A stretch of DNA of 64,000 bases from Saccharomycopsis phalli (lineage: Eukaryota; Ascomycota; Saccharomycetes; Ascoideales; Saccharomycopsidaceae): contig CP073219.1 in assembly GCA_020342235.1 (NCBI GenBank), positions 954,028-1,018,027 on the forward strand. Reading direction: 5' to 3'. A model generated the notes under the pieces. That model saw nothing but the letters and a program-made list of their open reading frames with translations. It did not search any database and had not been told where the DNA came from. How positions within the stretch are numbered: position 1 is the first letter of the stretch; the number at the start of each line of letters is the position of its first letter. Both the position numbers and the translations under genes were made by a program. Shown here piece after piece: positions 26,767 through 37,298 of the stretch.

Positions 26767-29700
26767 TTACAAGTCATCTAGATTACTGATACTGTTCAAA
26801 TCCAAGCCCATGTCATCACCAATATCGTCGCCCATGGCCGAAGCCATTATATCGTCTCCTCCAAACAAGCTTGAGCCTGCCATATCATTTGGGTCCAAGT
26901 GGCCGGCTTCCAAAGGCGTCAATCCTTCTGATTGGTTGTTCAGTTCTATACCAGGAGTCTCTAGCCCAGGGGCATCTAAGCCGGGAGCATCTAAGCCGGG
27001 AGCATCTAAGCCGGGAGCATCCAATCCTGGAGCCTCTAATCCACGAGCATCCAATCCACGAGCATCCAATCCACGAGCATCCAATCCACGAGCATCCAAT
27101 CCAGGAGCTCCAACGGTACTTGGTGGGAACGATGGACTAAGCCCCTGTAACTTCGAGTTGCATATATTCTCGAGCTTCACCGCGTCATTGTACACAATGG
27201 ATCCTTCTTGGTTGTACCGCTTAGCATTGGCAAACATCAACTTGAAGTCGTCGAGGAACGGCCCCAACAGGTAATACTTCATGCCATTCATCTTCTTTTC
27301 TATCTCCTTCATCGAAATCGGCTTGGCAATAATCTTGTAGTAGTCGGGATAGAGCCTGCGCGAAGGCTTCTCCTTAAACAACTCAGACAAGTATCTTGGA
27401 GGCCGGTCTTCGTACCCAGGAGTCACCTCCTGATAATCGAGCACCGCCATGTAAATCTGGTGCATATCCGCTTGGAGCTTCGACCGTTGCTCAGGTGACA
27501 ACTCCATGTACTCCTCAGGCTCGCTTGAAGCTATCCGGCCTCGTCCCCGACCTCTTTTGAGCCCACGGCCTCGTCCACGGCCTCGAGGCGGACGGCCCCG
27601 AGGCGATTTCAACCGCTTCATGTCGTCGAATCCGTCGTCAAATTGAAGCTTGCGCTTGACACCAACGATTTCGTCGTCGTCGTCAATATCGTCGTCGTCG
27701 TCCTTGCTCCGAATCTCCTCGTCGTCATCCATGATTGCCGGTAAGTCATACAGGATCTTCTTTCTGCCCCGCCGCTTCTTTGGCATAAGCATGCCTTCAG
27801 GGTCGTCATTCATGTCGTCCTCCACCAATCCATTGGCCCGCGACCACTCAAGCTCCGATAAACTCTCCTCCTTGTAGGAAACACGCTTCTTGTGTCGCAC
27901 GCCATCAACAACCTGAGTCTTCTCGATATCTGGATCTTCCCGGTAGCATGCAGGCAACTCGCTCTCGTCATACAACCGCAGCAAACTAGTCCCTGACTGA
28001 AGATTGTGCGCATGCCACTCCTGGTCCATCTTCTCGTCAATCTGCCGGAACAACTCCTTCTCCTCGTCGTTCCGCGCTAAGATCTCGTTCAACTCGTCCG
28101 GCGACAATTCGTCCTCTACCTCGTTGCTGCCTTTCTTCATCTCCTCTGCTTCAATCAACTGCCGCAACAACGCCTCCTGCTCCTGCGCAGTCGACTTGTG
28201 GTCAAACTTTCCCGCCTGGATAACCTTCCCGTCGATATCTAACTTCATGTGCGCCTTCTCAAGCACCACTTCCTCCACAGAGTCCTGGGTGATCAACCGC
28301 AAGATCCGCACCTCATTCTTCTGTCCAATTCTGTGGGCCCGATCCTGGGCCTGTAAGTCCTGATGCGGATTCCAGTCAGTATCAAAGATAATCACAGTGT
28401 CTGCAGTCTGCAAGTTCAATCCCAACCCACCGGCACGTGTGGACAACAAGAACGCAAAGTACTCGGAATCAGGAGCATTAAACCGTTTCAAAAGCCTCGT
28501 CCGGTCGTCGGCCTTGGTACTTCCATCCAACCGAAGGTACTTCAAACCCCGGAGACTCAAAAAGTCCTCCATTATTGTCATGATCGAGGTCATTTGGAAA
28601 AATAACAACACCCGATGGCCCGTGGCCTTGAACTTGGGCAAAATACGGTCGAGTATCTCAAACTTGCCGGATGTCCGCCAGATCAAGTCGTCCGTCTCTT
28701 TGGTTGGGTTGATGTCGTTCTCAATGGCCTCAAACACAAACGGATGGTTGACAATCTTTTTCAACTGCATAATCGGGTTGTTGTTTCCTTTCAATGCCTT
28801 CAACTTGTTGGTTTCAGGGTCCCGCGAAAACAACGCTCCGTAGCTCATCATGAACTTGTAAAGACGTGATTGCAACGCCGACATCTTGCACTTGATGACC
28901 TTTTCGACTTTACTAGGCAAATCCTTCTCCACATCTTTCTTCAATCTTCTTAACAAAAATGGACGGAGCACGGTGTGGAATCTCCGAATAACCAACAACG
29001 TCTCTTCTTCCGACAAATCCAACTTATCCTGGCTGCCGGCCGACGCAATTGGGGTATTGAACCACTCATCAAACGACTTTACCGAGTTGAAAATCTTGGG
29101 CAACACAAAGTTCAAGAGCGCCCACAACTCTGGCAAGTTATTCTGCAAGGGGGTACCGGTCAAAATCAACCGGTAATCGGTATGATAGAACGTGGTCAAC
29201 GTGTACGACAACTTCGACTTGGTGTTTTTCATTCTGTGACCTTCGTCGATTATCATGTGTACCCACCTTATCTTGGAGAGCAACTGCTTCTCCTTGAGAA
29301 CGTAATCAAACGTGGTCAACAAGATCTGGAAATTCCCTGTGCGGATGTCGTGGTACAATGCCTTTCGCTGAGGAGGCGAGCCCTTGAATGTGATTTTCTT
29401 CACCGCAGGGGCCCACTTTTCAAACTCCAAGTTCCAATTGGTCAACGTCGACAAGGGCACAATGACCAAAAACGGCCCATTGACCCGCTTGACCTCGATC
29501 AAGTAGGTGATCAACGATATGGTCTGGATGGTCTTGCCAAGCCCCATTTCGTCTGCCAAAATACCATTCAAGTTGTTGTTGTACAACGACACCATCCACT
29601 GCAAACCTTTTAGCTGGTACTCCTTCAAAGTACCGCCTACCAAGATGCTCGGCTGCTTGGTGACAATCTCCTTGTTCTTGTGGGCCACGTTATAGTAGTC

Positions 29701-31488
29701 GAGATCGGTGGTGTCTGTATCTTCGCCAAACTGTTTCTTGAACTCGCTTTCCGACTCGATAGCCTTGCTGGTGTTCTTGTGGGTCTCCTTCTGCTGGGCC
29801 CGAACAGACTCCACCAAGGATGCTAAAAATGTCTTGGTCTGCTTCAAGAGATGCGTGATGCGCGTATCCTTGGTCTTGGCCAAGAGCTTGATGTAAGCTT
29901 CTTCGTCGTTTGCACGCAACGCTTGCAAACGCTGTTTTGCCGTTCGTTCGATTCGTTTCTGCTCCTCCTTCTCGGCGTTGGTATGCAAGTTTCCGACCTG
30001 ACGCGCGAACTTCTTGAGCCTGCCAAAGGTCTCCATTCTCCGGTTGTGAGCCGCGGTGGCCTTGACCAACTTCCCCGAGACCTTGATGACCTTGCGGTCC
30101 TTTTTATACATTTTCAAGCTGACTTGCTGTTGGTCGTACAAGTTGTTGGTGACCATGGCCCCGCGGAGATTGACTTTGTTGATCTTTGCCAAGAAGTTTG
30201 GGTGCGAGTTGGAGAGCAATGTGTTTTGGAACCACTTGAACGATAAGTACTTGCCTCTGAGGTTCTTTTGGTCGGTCAACAACCGTAGCGCATCCAAGTC
30301 GATTTGCAACTCCAAGATCATGTCCTTGTCGTGCTTCGACAAGCTGTCCGTTTCCTGTTTCGACAAGCTGTCCATTTCCTGCTGGAGCAACTGCTCGACC
30401 TGCAGCTTCGACCGCTCAATCTCCAAGGTGATTATGTTTTCCCGGAGCCGGTGCATCTCAAAGATGTCGACACCAGTCGGATACACTCCCGGGACCACAA
30501 ATCGCGTGCGGGGCGACGTGAGCTGCTTGAACTGGATCTTTTCGCTGGCGGGAGGAAGACTAAACGCGTCGACCGCGACATTGGGCTCGCTAATCGGCAC
30601 AATCTTCGAGTTTGGATAGAGCTCCTTGATCTTGCTCTCAATGACCGGCGGGCCGGTCAAGCGCAACGTGACCGGTCGCCCGGAAATCGTGGTTGGCGTC
30701 GCTGCCTCGACAAAAGTTTCGGCAATCGGCTGAGCCACCGGCACGGGTTTTGGAGGAGCCTGTGGCGGGATCTGCTGGTGCATTGCTGGTGGCACGGGAG
30801 CAGATTCCTTCACCGGCGAGCCACTGGTGATGGACTTGTAGTGGCTGTTGAGCGCGTTGAAAAGATCCGCAGGTAACGGTTCCTGCCGGTACAAGCTTCG
30901 GAACGCGGCAATCTGAATGCGCGACAACACCGTTGTCTCTGGAGTAAGCAACTGCGAGCCGGCCGGCGGTGGTGGCTGGTGCACCTGTGGCTGGGGAGGT
31001 GCCTGGGACTTGAGCTCCGAGTACTGCATGTTGGGCTGCGGATGGTGCTTTGGCACCTGGTTGTAGCCAGAAGCGTGACTTGGCGTCGGCGATCCGGCAA
31101 ACCGGCCCCCGCCATTGATGTCGCTCGGCGGCATGTTTCCCATTGGCATTGGCATCGCCAGATTGACGTTGTTCATCATGGTCCCGGGCTTTTTTCTGTC
31201 AAAGTTTCCGCCGCCATAACTGTGCTGCTGAGGCTGCTGGTGCATCTGCTGCCGCCGCGCCATTTCAATCTGCTGATACTGGCTCGACGCCCGAAGAAAC
31301 CTGGTAATGTTCTGAAACTCTGGGTTATTCACTGCATTCTGCCCGAGCTGTGATTTCAATTGATTATAACGCTGTATGTTAGTCCGCTGGCCCCACACAC
31401 CCAATCTAATGGCTTTCAGAAATTAGCCAATACTTACTTGTGCCGCTCGTTGAATATTCTGTCTATTATATGTCTGCGAAGGATCCAT
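26767..31488 (-). CDS. SNF2: SWI/SNF ATPase Snf2, two exons
   Basis: Catalytic subunit of SWI/SNF chromatin remodelling. Exon 1 is 31438-31488 (17 codons) and exon 2 is 26767-31371; the joined protein has 1551 residues. The junction reads ...I-Q-R-A-A-Q / R-Y-N-Q-L-K..., which aligns continuously with the start of yeast Snf2 as I recall it. Order of parts: Q/P-rich N terminus, QLQ-like motif (about 160-180), HSA (about 430-510), DExx helicase with A-D-E-M-G-L-G-K-T (about 622-632) and D-E-G-H, helicase C (R-A-G-G-L-G-L-N-L-Q, H-R-I-G-Q), SnAC, AT-hooks (R-G-R-P-P-R-G-R-G-R-G-R), bromodomain (about 1335-1445), and a C-terminal G-L-D-A-R/P pentapeptide repeat. The Q-rich N terminus and length favour SNF2 over STH1. 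Unspliced, the frame would start at a Met inside the intron. Confidence 0.93.
26950..27113 (-). repeat. 15-bp intragenic minisatellite in SNF2
   Basis: About eleven units encoding G-L-D-A-[R/P] pentapeptides near the C terminus of Snf2. Two subfamilies (A-P and A-R types) are each homogenised in blocks, which suggests recent expansion. Reading frame is kept because the unit is 15 bp. Confidence 0.9.
31372..31437 (-). other. Spliceosomal intron of SNF2 (66 nt)
   Basis: Donor GTAAGT at 31437, branch-type GACTAAC at about 31378-31384, acceptor ACAG ending at 31372. The intron contains an in-frame TAA, so it cannot be read through. The branch-to-acceptor distance is only about seven bases, like the intron at 11064-11106. 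Confidence 0.85.
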
Positions 31489-31561
31489 GACAAACGCGTA
31501 AAGGTAAGGAGTGAAATGTAAACTTGATTTTCAGATGGCTGGCCGGGGCTTGTAACCACGA

Positions 31562-31569
31562 CCGGGTAA
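31562..31569 (+). promoter_or_regulatory. CCGGGTAA (Reb1-type), SNF2 promoter
   Basis: Perfect octamer 74 bases upstream of the SNF2 exon-1 ATG. Confidence 0.5.
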
Positions 31570-31659
31570 ATTGGACCAAGATGCGGTGCTCCACGACTGG
31601 CAATCAAACTATAATAATATTTAATAATAATAATATTATTATTATTTATTTAAGAGTAT

Positions 31660-32220
31660 AGTTATACTAGGCTCCCAGAGGAGATTTATACTTTGCCGTC
31701 CAAGACCAAGGACGGTGCTGCTATGTAGTCGTAGAAGGAAACTCTGCCACGGAGATGAAAAACTTTTGACTAGAGCTTGTGGGTATATATGGAAATGGAC
31801 ATTGGAGGGGCAATGAGCTTTTGTAGGGCATAGATGACTTGAACCACCCTCTTCCCAGGGTACTAGCATAGTAACCCTCTTAATAATATTCAAGGTTTGT
31901 CATGATAATAACGTTCATTACTTCCATAACTAGAGGCTTCCCTAGAAGGGGGTTGATATTTCACCGTTAAAACTAAGCACCGCGCCGTATAATGGGGATG
32001 AAAACTTTTAATTGTACCTGTGAAAACTGTCAATTAGAAATGACGAGCTATGGAGTCTTGCTCCAGCAGGAACTACCTAACTGGCTGTCCTTCTCGTGAC
32101 ATTGGTGAAAAATAAATCTACACTTGTAGCACTGACCTATGCAACCCTTCAAGTTAGTAAACTTCTTTTGAATCCGTAAAGAAGCAAAAAACTTTTAAGC
32201 TAGTTGTGAAGTCTTTTGTC
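31660..32220. repeat. Three diverged copies of an unknown repeat
   Basis: Copies end with AAAACTTTT followed by a TTGTG-like block at about 31758, 32001 and 32186. Copies 1 and 2 also share the preceding part (actag-gctccc ... ttatactttgccgt versus actagaggcttccc ... tgatatttcaccgt). Copy 1 holds a perfect 6-bp hairpin CCGTCC...GGACGG at 31697-31716. No coding frame is shared. Could be relics of a mobile element or duplicated regulatory DNA. Confidence 0.45.
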
Positions 32221-32868
32221 TCCTTTTCAAGTAAAATCCAATAAATTTGTATACCATGCTTCCATCAACGCGGCGCACTTGGAGTTGTAAAATGTTCGTC
32301 AATTCTCTCTTGTAATTAAAACACTTCCAAACGTGATATGATAGGTCATTAAAGGTTGTTGGGACCAATCAAGACCTTGTAAAGTAGAAACTTCCGTCAT
32401 GTGTGATACAGAGTGACTCCGTTCCACATGGAGTTTTACCATAATCTGAAAAGTAATTTCTTTGATATCCAGTCCTTTACTTTCCTTGATTAGTTTCTTG
32501 TTTGTCGTACGAGCTTTGACCATCGTTTCAGTTTATAGCGTATTTTCAATACGACTTTATTGAATAACCTTTGCCATATCGCTCACAACATGTGTAAACA
32601 CCGACAGTTTCTCAGAACATGATTGGGAATAACTCATAATAGACACACAAGACTAAAACAACAAATCTAGACTCACACTCAATTAATACCTTTGAATATT
32701 TGCAAAATGACAGTACAGGTTCCTCAATAGTTGCAAGTCATACCAGTCTATCCAGCATGGTACTCAGCAAGAATTTACTACATGAAAAATAAATCGCAAT
32801 TAAAACTGTAAATAGGTATAAAACAAATTGAATTAATATTAAGCAAAACATGATTTTGAACTTTCCAG

Positions 32869-35800
32869 TTACCACTTCTTAAGTCTAATATACAAACCAA
32901 GATACGAAATGGCCCTATAGCATACTGTGATAATTGCTAGCAACCAGAACAATTTCTTGTAATTCTTTTTTATCTTATAGCCCTCGAGGACTTCTGGCCC
33001 GTTATTAAAAATACAGGTGCCATTCCCATAAGAGCCCGGACCGTCAAAACCACAGGTAAACTTCTTCTCATCTTCAAAGACTATATTGATTGCCGACATG
33101 ACAGAATAGTAAACAGGACTGACCCAGTTGATTCCCTGAAAGAACGCAGGCATTTGCAACGAAAGGAGTCCCGACATAATCACGGCCACACATAAAAACA
33201 CGGAAATGATATTGATGGCAAAGCCAGTATGATCAAATAGTGTGTTAAATAAAATACCCAATGACTCGCCACAGTTGACAAGCATTAGTCCTGCATACAC
33301 AAAGGAAAAGAAAACAGCAGGTGTTCGTGGAAGTCCTACTGCCAAAACAGACAAGAGGGCATAGATAGCGGACGAAATAAACTCAAACGGCACTTCAAGA
33401 ATGAGATACGAAAAGAAAAACGGATTCAAGCCGTAGACTTTGTCCTCATACTCTTCATAAAAAAAGGCCTTTTCCAATGGATAGACAGCCACATTGTTCA
33501 ACATTCCAATGAAGTAAAGCGACGACAACTGCTGCACAAGACCAAGAATGTTTGTGATTCCTATAAAGTCCCGCTTCAATGGAGCGTAGAATAATGCACT
33601 GATACCTCCTACTCCAATGGTGTTGAATATCCGCACGAACAAAATGTCCTTGTGTCTGTACACGGTTATAAACTGTCGACGAAGGATAAGCGGGAACGCA
33701 ACGGCAAAAGATGCTGGAACTCTTTCGTAGGCGTTGAAGATTTTCGCAACGTCACCTTCTTTAGCTACTGGTGCCAGTTCTGAATATATTGGTGACAGTT
33801 TCCAGTTATCAATTAGATGGCGCGACCGTTCGATTGTAGTCTTTTCAATCTCGTCATTTCGAGTGTCGACGGAAACCAAGTCCAAGACAAAGTCTGCAAA
33901 ATTTGTCAATGGAGGACAGTTGTACCCCAATTTACTGAAGTATCCTTGCATATCTCCCGGAGATCCATTGAAAACCACATTTCCGCCCTTGGCAAGAAGC
34001 AAAATCTGGCCAAACTTTTCAAACAAATTGTATCGAGGCTGGTGGATGGTCATGATAATTGTGCGTCCCTCGTTGACGGCCAAATGCTCCAAAATATTGA
34101 GAATGTTGGAGGCAGTGAAACTGTCTAAGCCAGAAGTAGGCTCATCTAAAAAGAGCACCTGCGGATCGTTGAGCAATTGGATTCCAATGGAAACTCTGCG
34201 CTTTTCCCCACCAGAGATTCCCTTGACCAACTCCGAGCCGATCATGTTATTTTGACAGTCCTTCAAGCCTAGTTTTAGAATGATATTCAGAACCCTGGTT
34301 TCAATCTCCTCTTTTGAGAGGGATTTAGGAAGTCGCAACTTGGCAGCAAACATAAAAGTCTCCTTTACTGTGAGAGATGGGAGTAAACTATCGTCATCCT
34401 GTAGCACGTATGAGCATATGCTGGACAACAATTGTGGTGTCATTGGATAGCCGTTAAACAAGACGTCACCGCTACTGGAGTATTGTGTTACATAGTTGCT
34501 CTTCAACTTTCCACAGAGGAAGTTTAGCAATGATGTCTTGCCGCTTCCAGAAGGGCCCATGATTGCGTTGATTTTATTCTTCTCAAAGAGGCCACTTATG
34601 TTTTTTAATATAGGCTTTGGAGCCACGTTTCTGGACCGGTATATTAATGTCTTGAAAGAAAGAGCCGTGACCTTTACGCTGAGATTGATATCATGGAGCC
34701 TGATGGAGATGCATTTAGCCTCATCCACGGAAGAGTCCTTAATTTTGACGGCTTCGCCATCCTCACGAGCAACATTGTCTGATTTCTGCTTGCCCTGTTT
34801 GGCGATGGCAATGTCGTTTTTGCGGATGTACAAGAACAAACCGGCAATACCGTAAAAGAGAACAATCCACGCCAAGGCAACACAGGCAGGGACCTTTATC
34901 CAATTGTCCCAGAAGCCAAGCTGTCGGAGGATATCTGTGCCATTGTACTGCAAGCAGCGCGGGTCGTTTGGGTTGTTGCTAAACGGACAAGCACCAAAAA
35001 AGCCCGTGAACTCATTACTCACTGCGAGGCCGTAGGTGTACCATACGTAGCAGAGGTACTTTATCCACCGGACGTAAACCGGCATGGTGGTCAAGTTGAC
35101 AAAGAACCCGCAGCAGTAGGACTGAAGCGTGAAGTTGAGGTTGCCTATGAGGGAGGCGACTGGATAGTCGCGGGACAACGACACGCTAACCATGGAGAAG
35201 CCCATTGCAAGCTGCTGGGTGAGCAAGTTGACTGCCCAGTAGATGAAGAAGCCCTTTGGGCCGTGCTTGATGTCAAGCATAAAGTAGGTGATGATGGTGA
35301 AAACGGTAGGGACGATGAAGTCCTCGGTGATGAACTTGGATATGCGGCGGGCGATGAGAAATCCGGGGACACTGACGCTATTTTCTGCGCGTTCGCGGTC
35401 GAAGATCTTGATGTCCTTGTTGCACAATCTGTATGTTTCAAAGAGCAACATCAAGTAGCCCTGGAGCCCGTTGACGTTGTAGAGACACGCTGCCTTGGAC
35501 CGGATCCCCACAAGGGTCTTGTCAGGTTTGAGAAAGACCCAGCCGAGAATGACTCCGAGGAACACAGCTTCCAAGAGAAGTGAGAGCGATGTGAGGGGAT
35601 CTCGGGACGTGAGAAGCAACTCGCGGCGCACGAGGATCAGGACTTCCTTCCATAAGGAGGCCTTTGAGTTGAGGGAGTTTGGGGTGAGAGTGGATGCGAT
35701 GGAAGAGGCAGCGGAGTGAGTGCGGAGGAACTTGTGTTGGTTTTCACGCCACAGGAGCTTGAATTTCTCAAACTGGACCATGGTGAGCCTTTCGTTTGCG

Positions 35801-36702
35801 GCACTGGTGGTGTCTACGCTGGTGATATCAATCAAATGGTCGGCAGGGTTTGCGTTTTTCGGCATCTGGCAGCCCAACGAGGCAAAGTACCCAACCACCG
35901 AGTCGACCCTGCCACAATACACTGGGGTTCCGCGGCTCAAGAGACACAAGTAGTCGAACATGAAGAAGATGTCCGAGCGAGGCTGGTGGACGCTGAGAAC
36001 AAACGTGCGGCCGTTTGAGGCGAGCTGCCTGAGGGTCTTGATAAGCACAAATGCCGCGTGGGCGTCCAATCCGGTGGTGGGCTCGTCCAAGAACAAGATG
36101 GACGGGTTGGAAAGAAGCTGGATTCCGACGCTCAAGCGGCGTTTTTCGCCGCCAGACAAGCCCTTGTGCTTGCGATTGCCGACCAAGGTGTCTCTGCAGT
36201 CGCGGAGACCCAACTCGCGGATGATCAGGTCGATAAGCTGCTCCTGCTCGGCAAACAGCATCAGCGAGGATAACCGCAAGTTGGCGGCGTACTTCAAGGT
36301 CTCGTAGCAGGTCAAGGACTCGATCAAGATATCCTGCTGGATGACATATGCATGTCTGACCGAGTCGATGCTGGTGTCGCCGTTGTAGGTGATGGTGCCG
36401 GATTTCTTCAACTTGGAGTTGTTGATGGAGGACCGTTGCGCCAAGGTGTTGAGCAACGTGGTTTTCCCCGAGCCGGAGCCGCCTACAATAGCCAAAATCT
36501 TGCCCTTGGGCAAGTGGAAGCTGATGTGGTCGAGAATGACCTTGTTTTCCGCCGGGGCCTCGACGTCACCTTTGGCCAACTTTAGCTTTGGGTGTCTGAG
36601 ACCAATGGTCAAGTCCTCGACGTGCAACGACACCGAATCGACGCTGCCGAACTTCAAGTCCGCGACGTGATCCACCTCGCTGGCTTTTATGTCATCACTC
36701 AT
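32869..36702 (-). CDS. ROA1: Full-size ABCG transporter, YOL075C/Roa1 type
   Basis: 1277 residues with forward topology NBD-TMD-NBD-TMD, against 1294 in S. cerevisiae YOL075C. NBD1: G-G-S-G-S-G-K-T-T (about 74-82), L-S-G-G-E-K-R-R (about 179), D-E-P-T-T-G-L-D. NBD2: G-P-S-G-S-G-K-T-S, I-S-G-G-E-K-R-R, D-E-P-T-S-G-L-D. Both sites are canonical, unlike PDR-type pumps whose first NBD is degenerate, so this is the White-like full-length group rather than Cdr/Pdr5. Membrane segments follow each NBD (about 365-640 and 1010-1270). In C. albicans, loss of ROA1 alters azole response (from memory). The upstream spacer has two TCCGCGGA palindromes and a Zn2Cys6 gene beyond them. Confidence 0.88.
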   Translation of the reverse strand: MSDDIKASEVDHVADLKFGSVDSVSLHVEDLTIGLRHPKLKLAKGDVEAPAENKVILDHISFHLPKGKILAIVGGSGSGKTTLLNTLAQRSSINNSKLKKSGTITYNGDTSIDSVRHAYVIQQDILIESLTCYETLKYAANLRLSSLMLFAEQEQLIDLIIRELGLRDCRDTLVGNRKHKGLSGGEKRRLSVGIQLLSNPSILFLDEPTTGLDAHAAFVLIKTLRQLASNGRTFVLSVHQPRSDIFFMFDYLCLLSRGTPVYCGRVDSVVGYFASLGCQMPKNANPADHLIDITSVDTTSAANERLTMVQFEKFKLLWRENQHKFLRTHSAASSIASTLTPNSLNSKASLWKEVLILVRRELLLTSRDPLTSLSLLLEAVFLGVILGWVFLKPDKTLVGIRSKAACLYNVNGLQGYLMLLFETYRLCNKDIKIFDRERAENSVSVPGFLIARRISKFITEDFIVPTVFTIITYFMLDIKHGPKGFFIYWAVNLLTQQLAMGFSMVSVSLSRDYPVASLIGNLNFTLQSYCCGFFVNLTTMPVYVRWIKYLCYVWYTYGLAVSNEFTGFFGACPFSNNPNDPRCLQYNGTDILRQLGFWDNWIKVPACVALAWIVLFYGIAGLFLYIRKNDIAIAKQGKQKSDNVAREDGEAVKIKDSSVDEAKCISIRLHDINLSVKVTALSFKTLIYRSRNVAPKPILKNISGLFEKNKINAIMGPSGSGKTSLLNFLCGKLKSNYVTQYSSSGDVLFNGYPMTPQLLSSICSYVLQDDDSLLPSLTVKETFMFAAKLRLPKSLSKEEIETRVLNIILKLGLKDCQNNMIGSELVKGISGGEKRRVSIGIQLLNDPQVLFLDEPTSGLDSFTASNILNILEHLAVNEGRTIIMTIHQPRYNLFEKFGQILLLAKGGNVVFNGSPGDMQGYFSKLGYNCPPLTNFADFVLDLVSVDTRNDEIEKTTIERSRHLIDNWKLSPIYSELAPVAKEGDVAKIFNAYERVPASFAVAFPLILRRQFITVYRHKDILFVRIFNTIGVGGISALFYAPLKRDFIGITNILGLVQQLSSLYFIGMLNNVAVYPLEKAFFYEEYEDKVYGLNPFFFSYLILEVPFEFISSAIYALLSVLAVGLPRTPAVFFSFVYAGLMLVNCGESLGILFNTLFDHTGFAINIISVFLCVAVIMSGLLSLQMPAFFQGINWVSPVYYSVMSAINIVFEDEKKFTCGFDGPGSYGNGTCIFNNGPEVLEGYKIKKNYKKLFWLLAIITVCYRAISYLGLYIRLKKW

Positions 36703-36927
36703 GGGCCGTTGATGTGTTTCTGTTTTTTCCTAGGCGGGATTGCGAGTATAAATGCAGTTTCTCCCCCACCGGTATACATGACCGTGCAGACGCCCAAGGC
36801 GTGAGAACGAGCCATATGAGGCTTTCTTGAGGTGTGGTATGGACTGGTCTGGAATAAACTAGTACGAGTATCCATGCGGACCTGTCAAGGCTGTCATTTA
36901 TCCTGGGTCTGCCCAAAGCCCAGACGT

Positions 36928-36964
36928 TCCGCGGAGCCGCGCATGCAGCTGGCCGTTCCGCGGA
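36928..36964. promoter_or_regulatory. Two TCCGCGGA palindromes (PDRE-like) upstream of the ABC gene
   Basis: Perfect octamers at 36928-36935 and 36957-36964, both inside the decamer GTTCCGCGGA, 29 bases apart and 226-262 bases upstream of the ABCG ATG. TCCGCGGA is the consensus Pdr1/Pdr3 element of S. cerevisiae, and CCG/CGG inverted repeats are what Zn2Cys6 dimers bind. The binding factor in a CUG-Ser yeast is unknown. Confidence 0.6.
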
Positions 36965-37077
36965 CCCTGTGGACTTTGCGTGCTCTGATTGGCTCTCGTG
37001 GGTTGGCTAGGTTGACTGGCTGTAAAGCAGTTGAGGAAGAAATGAGCCAGGGGTTACGGGTCAACGACCCTACGCTA

Positions 37078-37172
37078 AAACCATGGGTCAAAACCATGGG
37101 CCAAAAACCAGGCCAAAACCAGGTCAAAACCAGGTCAAAACCAGGCCAAAAACCAGGCCAAAAACCACACCA
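37078..37172 (+). repeat. 11-12 bp tandem repeat, aaaaccaggcc type
   Basis: About eight degenerate copies (aaaaccatgggtc, aaaaccaggcca, aaaaccaggtc). Lies between the zinc-cluster stop and the ABC promoter elements. Confidence 0.85.
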
Positions 37173-37298
37173 AAAACTCCGCCTCAAGCTATGGAAATTG
37201 CCGTGTTGATTTTTCACCACATACCACTGCCAGCCGGCAAGGCTACCTACTAAAACACTCGACACGCTACAGGCCAATTCTAATTGTACATTAACCAT

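Larger units (their letters stand above)
31489..32868. other. 1.4-kb spacer, SNF2 promoter / ABC transporter 3' end
   Basis: Contains CCGGGTAA at 31562, an (ATT)n/(AAT)n inverted tract at 31609-31652 and three diverged repeats sharing an AAAACTTTT block (31660-32220). A minus-strand frame of 74 codons (32299-32523, ATG start, basic N terminus) matches nothing I know and I do not call it. Confidence 0.6.
36703..37298. other. ABC transporter promoter / Zn2Cys6 3' spacer
   Basis: About 600 bases holding two TCCGCGGA palindromes (36928 and 36957), a CACCGGTATACATG segment near 36768, and an 11-12 bp tandem repeat (37078-37172). No gene supported. Confidence 0.7.

Noticed and set aside
26767-31488. 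STH1 (RSC ATPase) instead of SNF2
   Set aside because: The N-terminal exon junction region aligns with Snf2, and the long Q/P-rich N terminus and length fit Snf2 better. The two are close, so a second copy in the genome should be checked.
32299-32523. 74-codon minus-strand frame with ATG start and basic N terminus
   Set aside because: No family recognised, no promoter or splice support, composition not clearly coding. Left uncalled.
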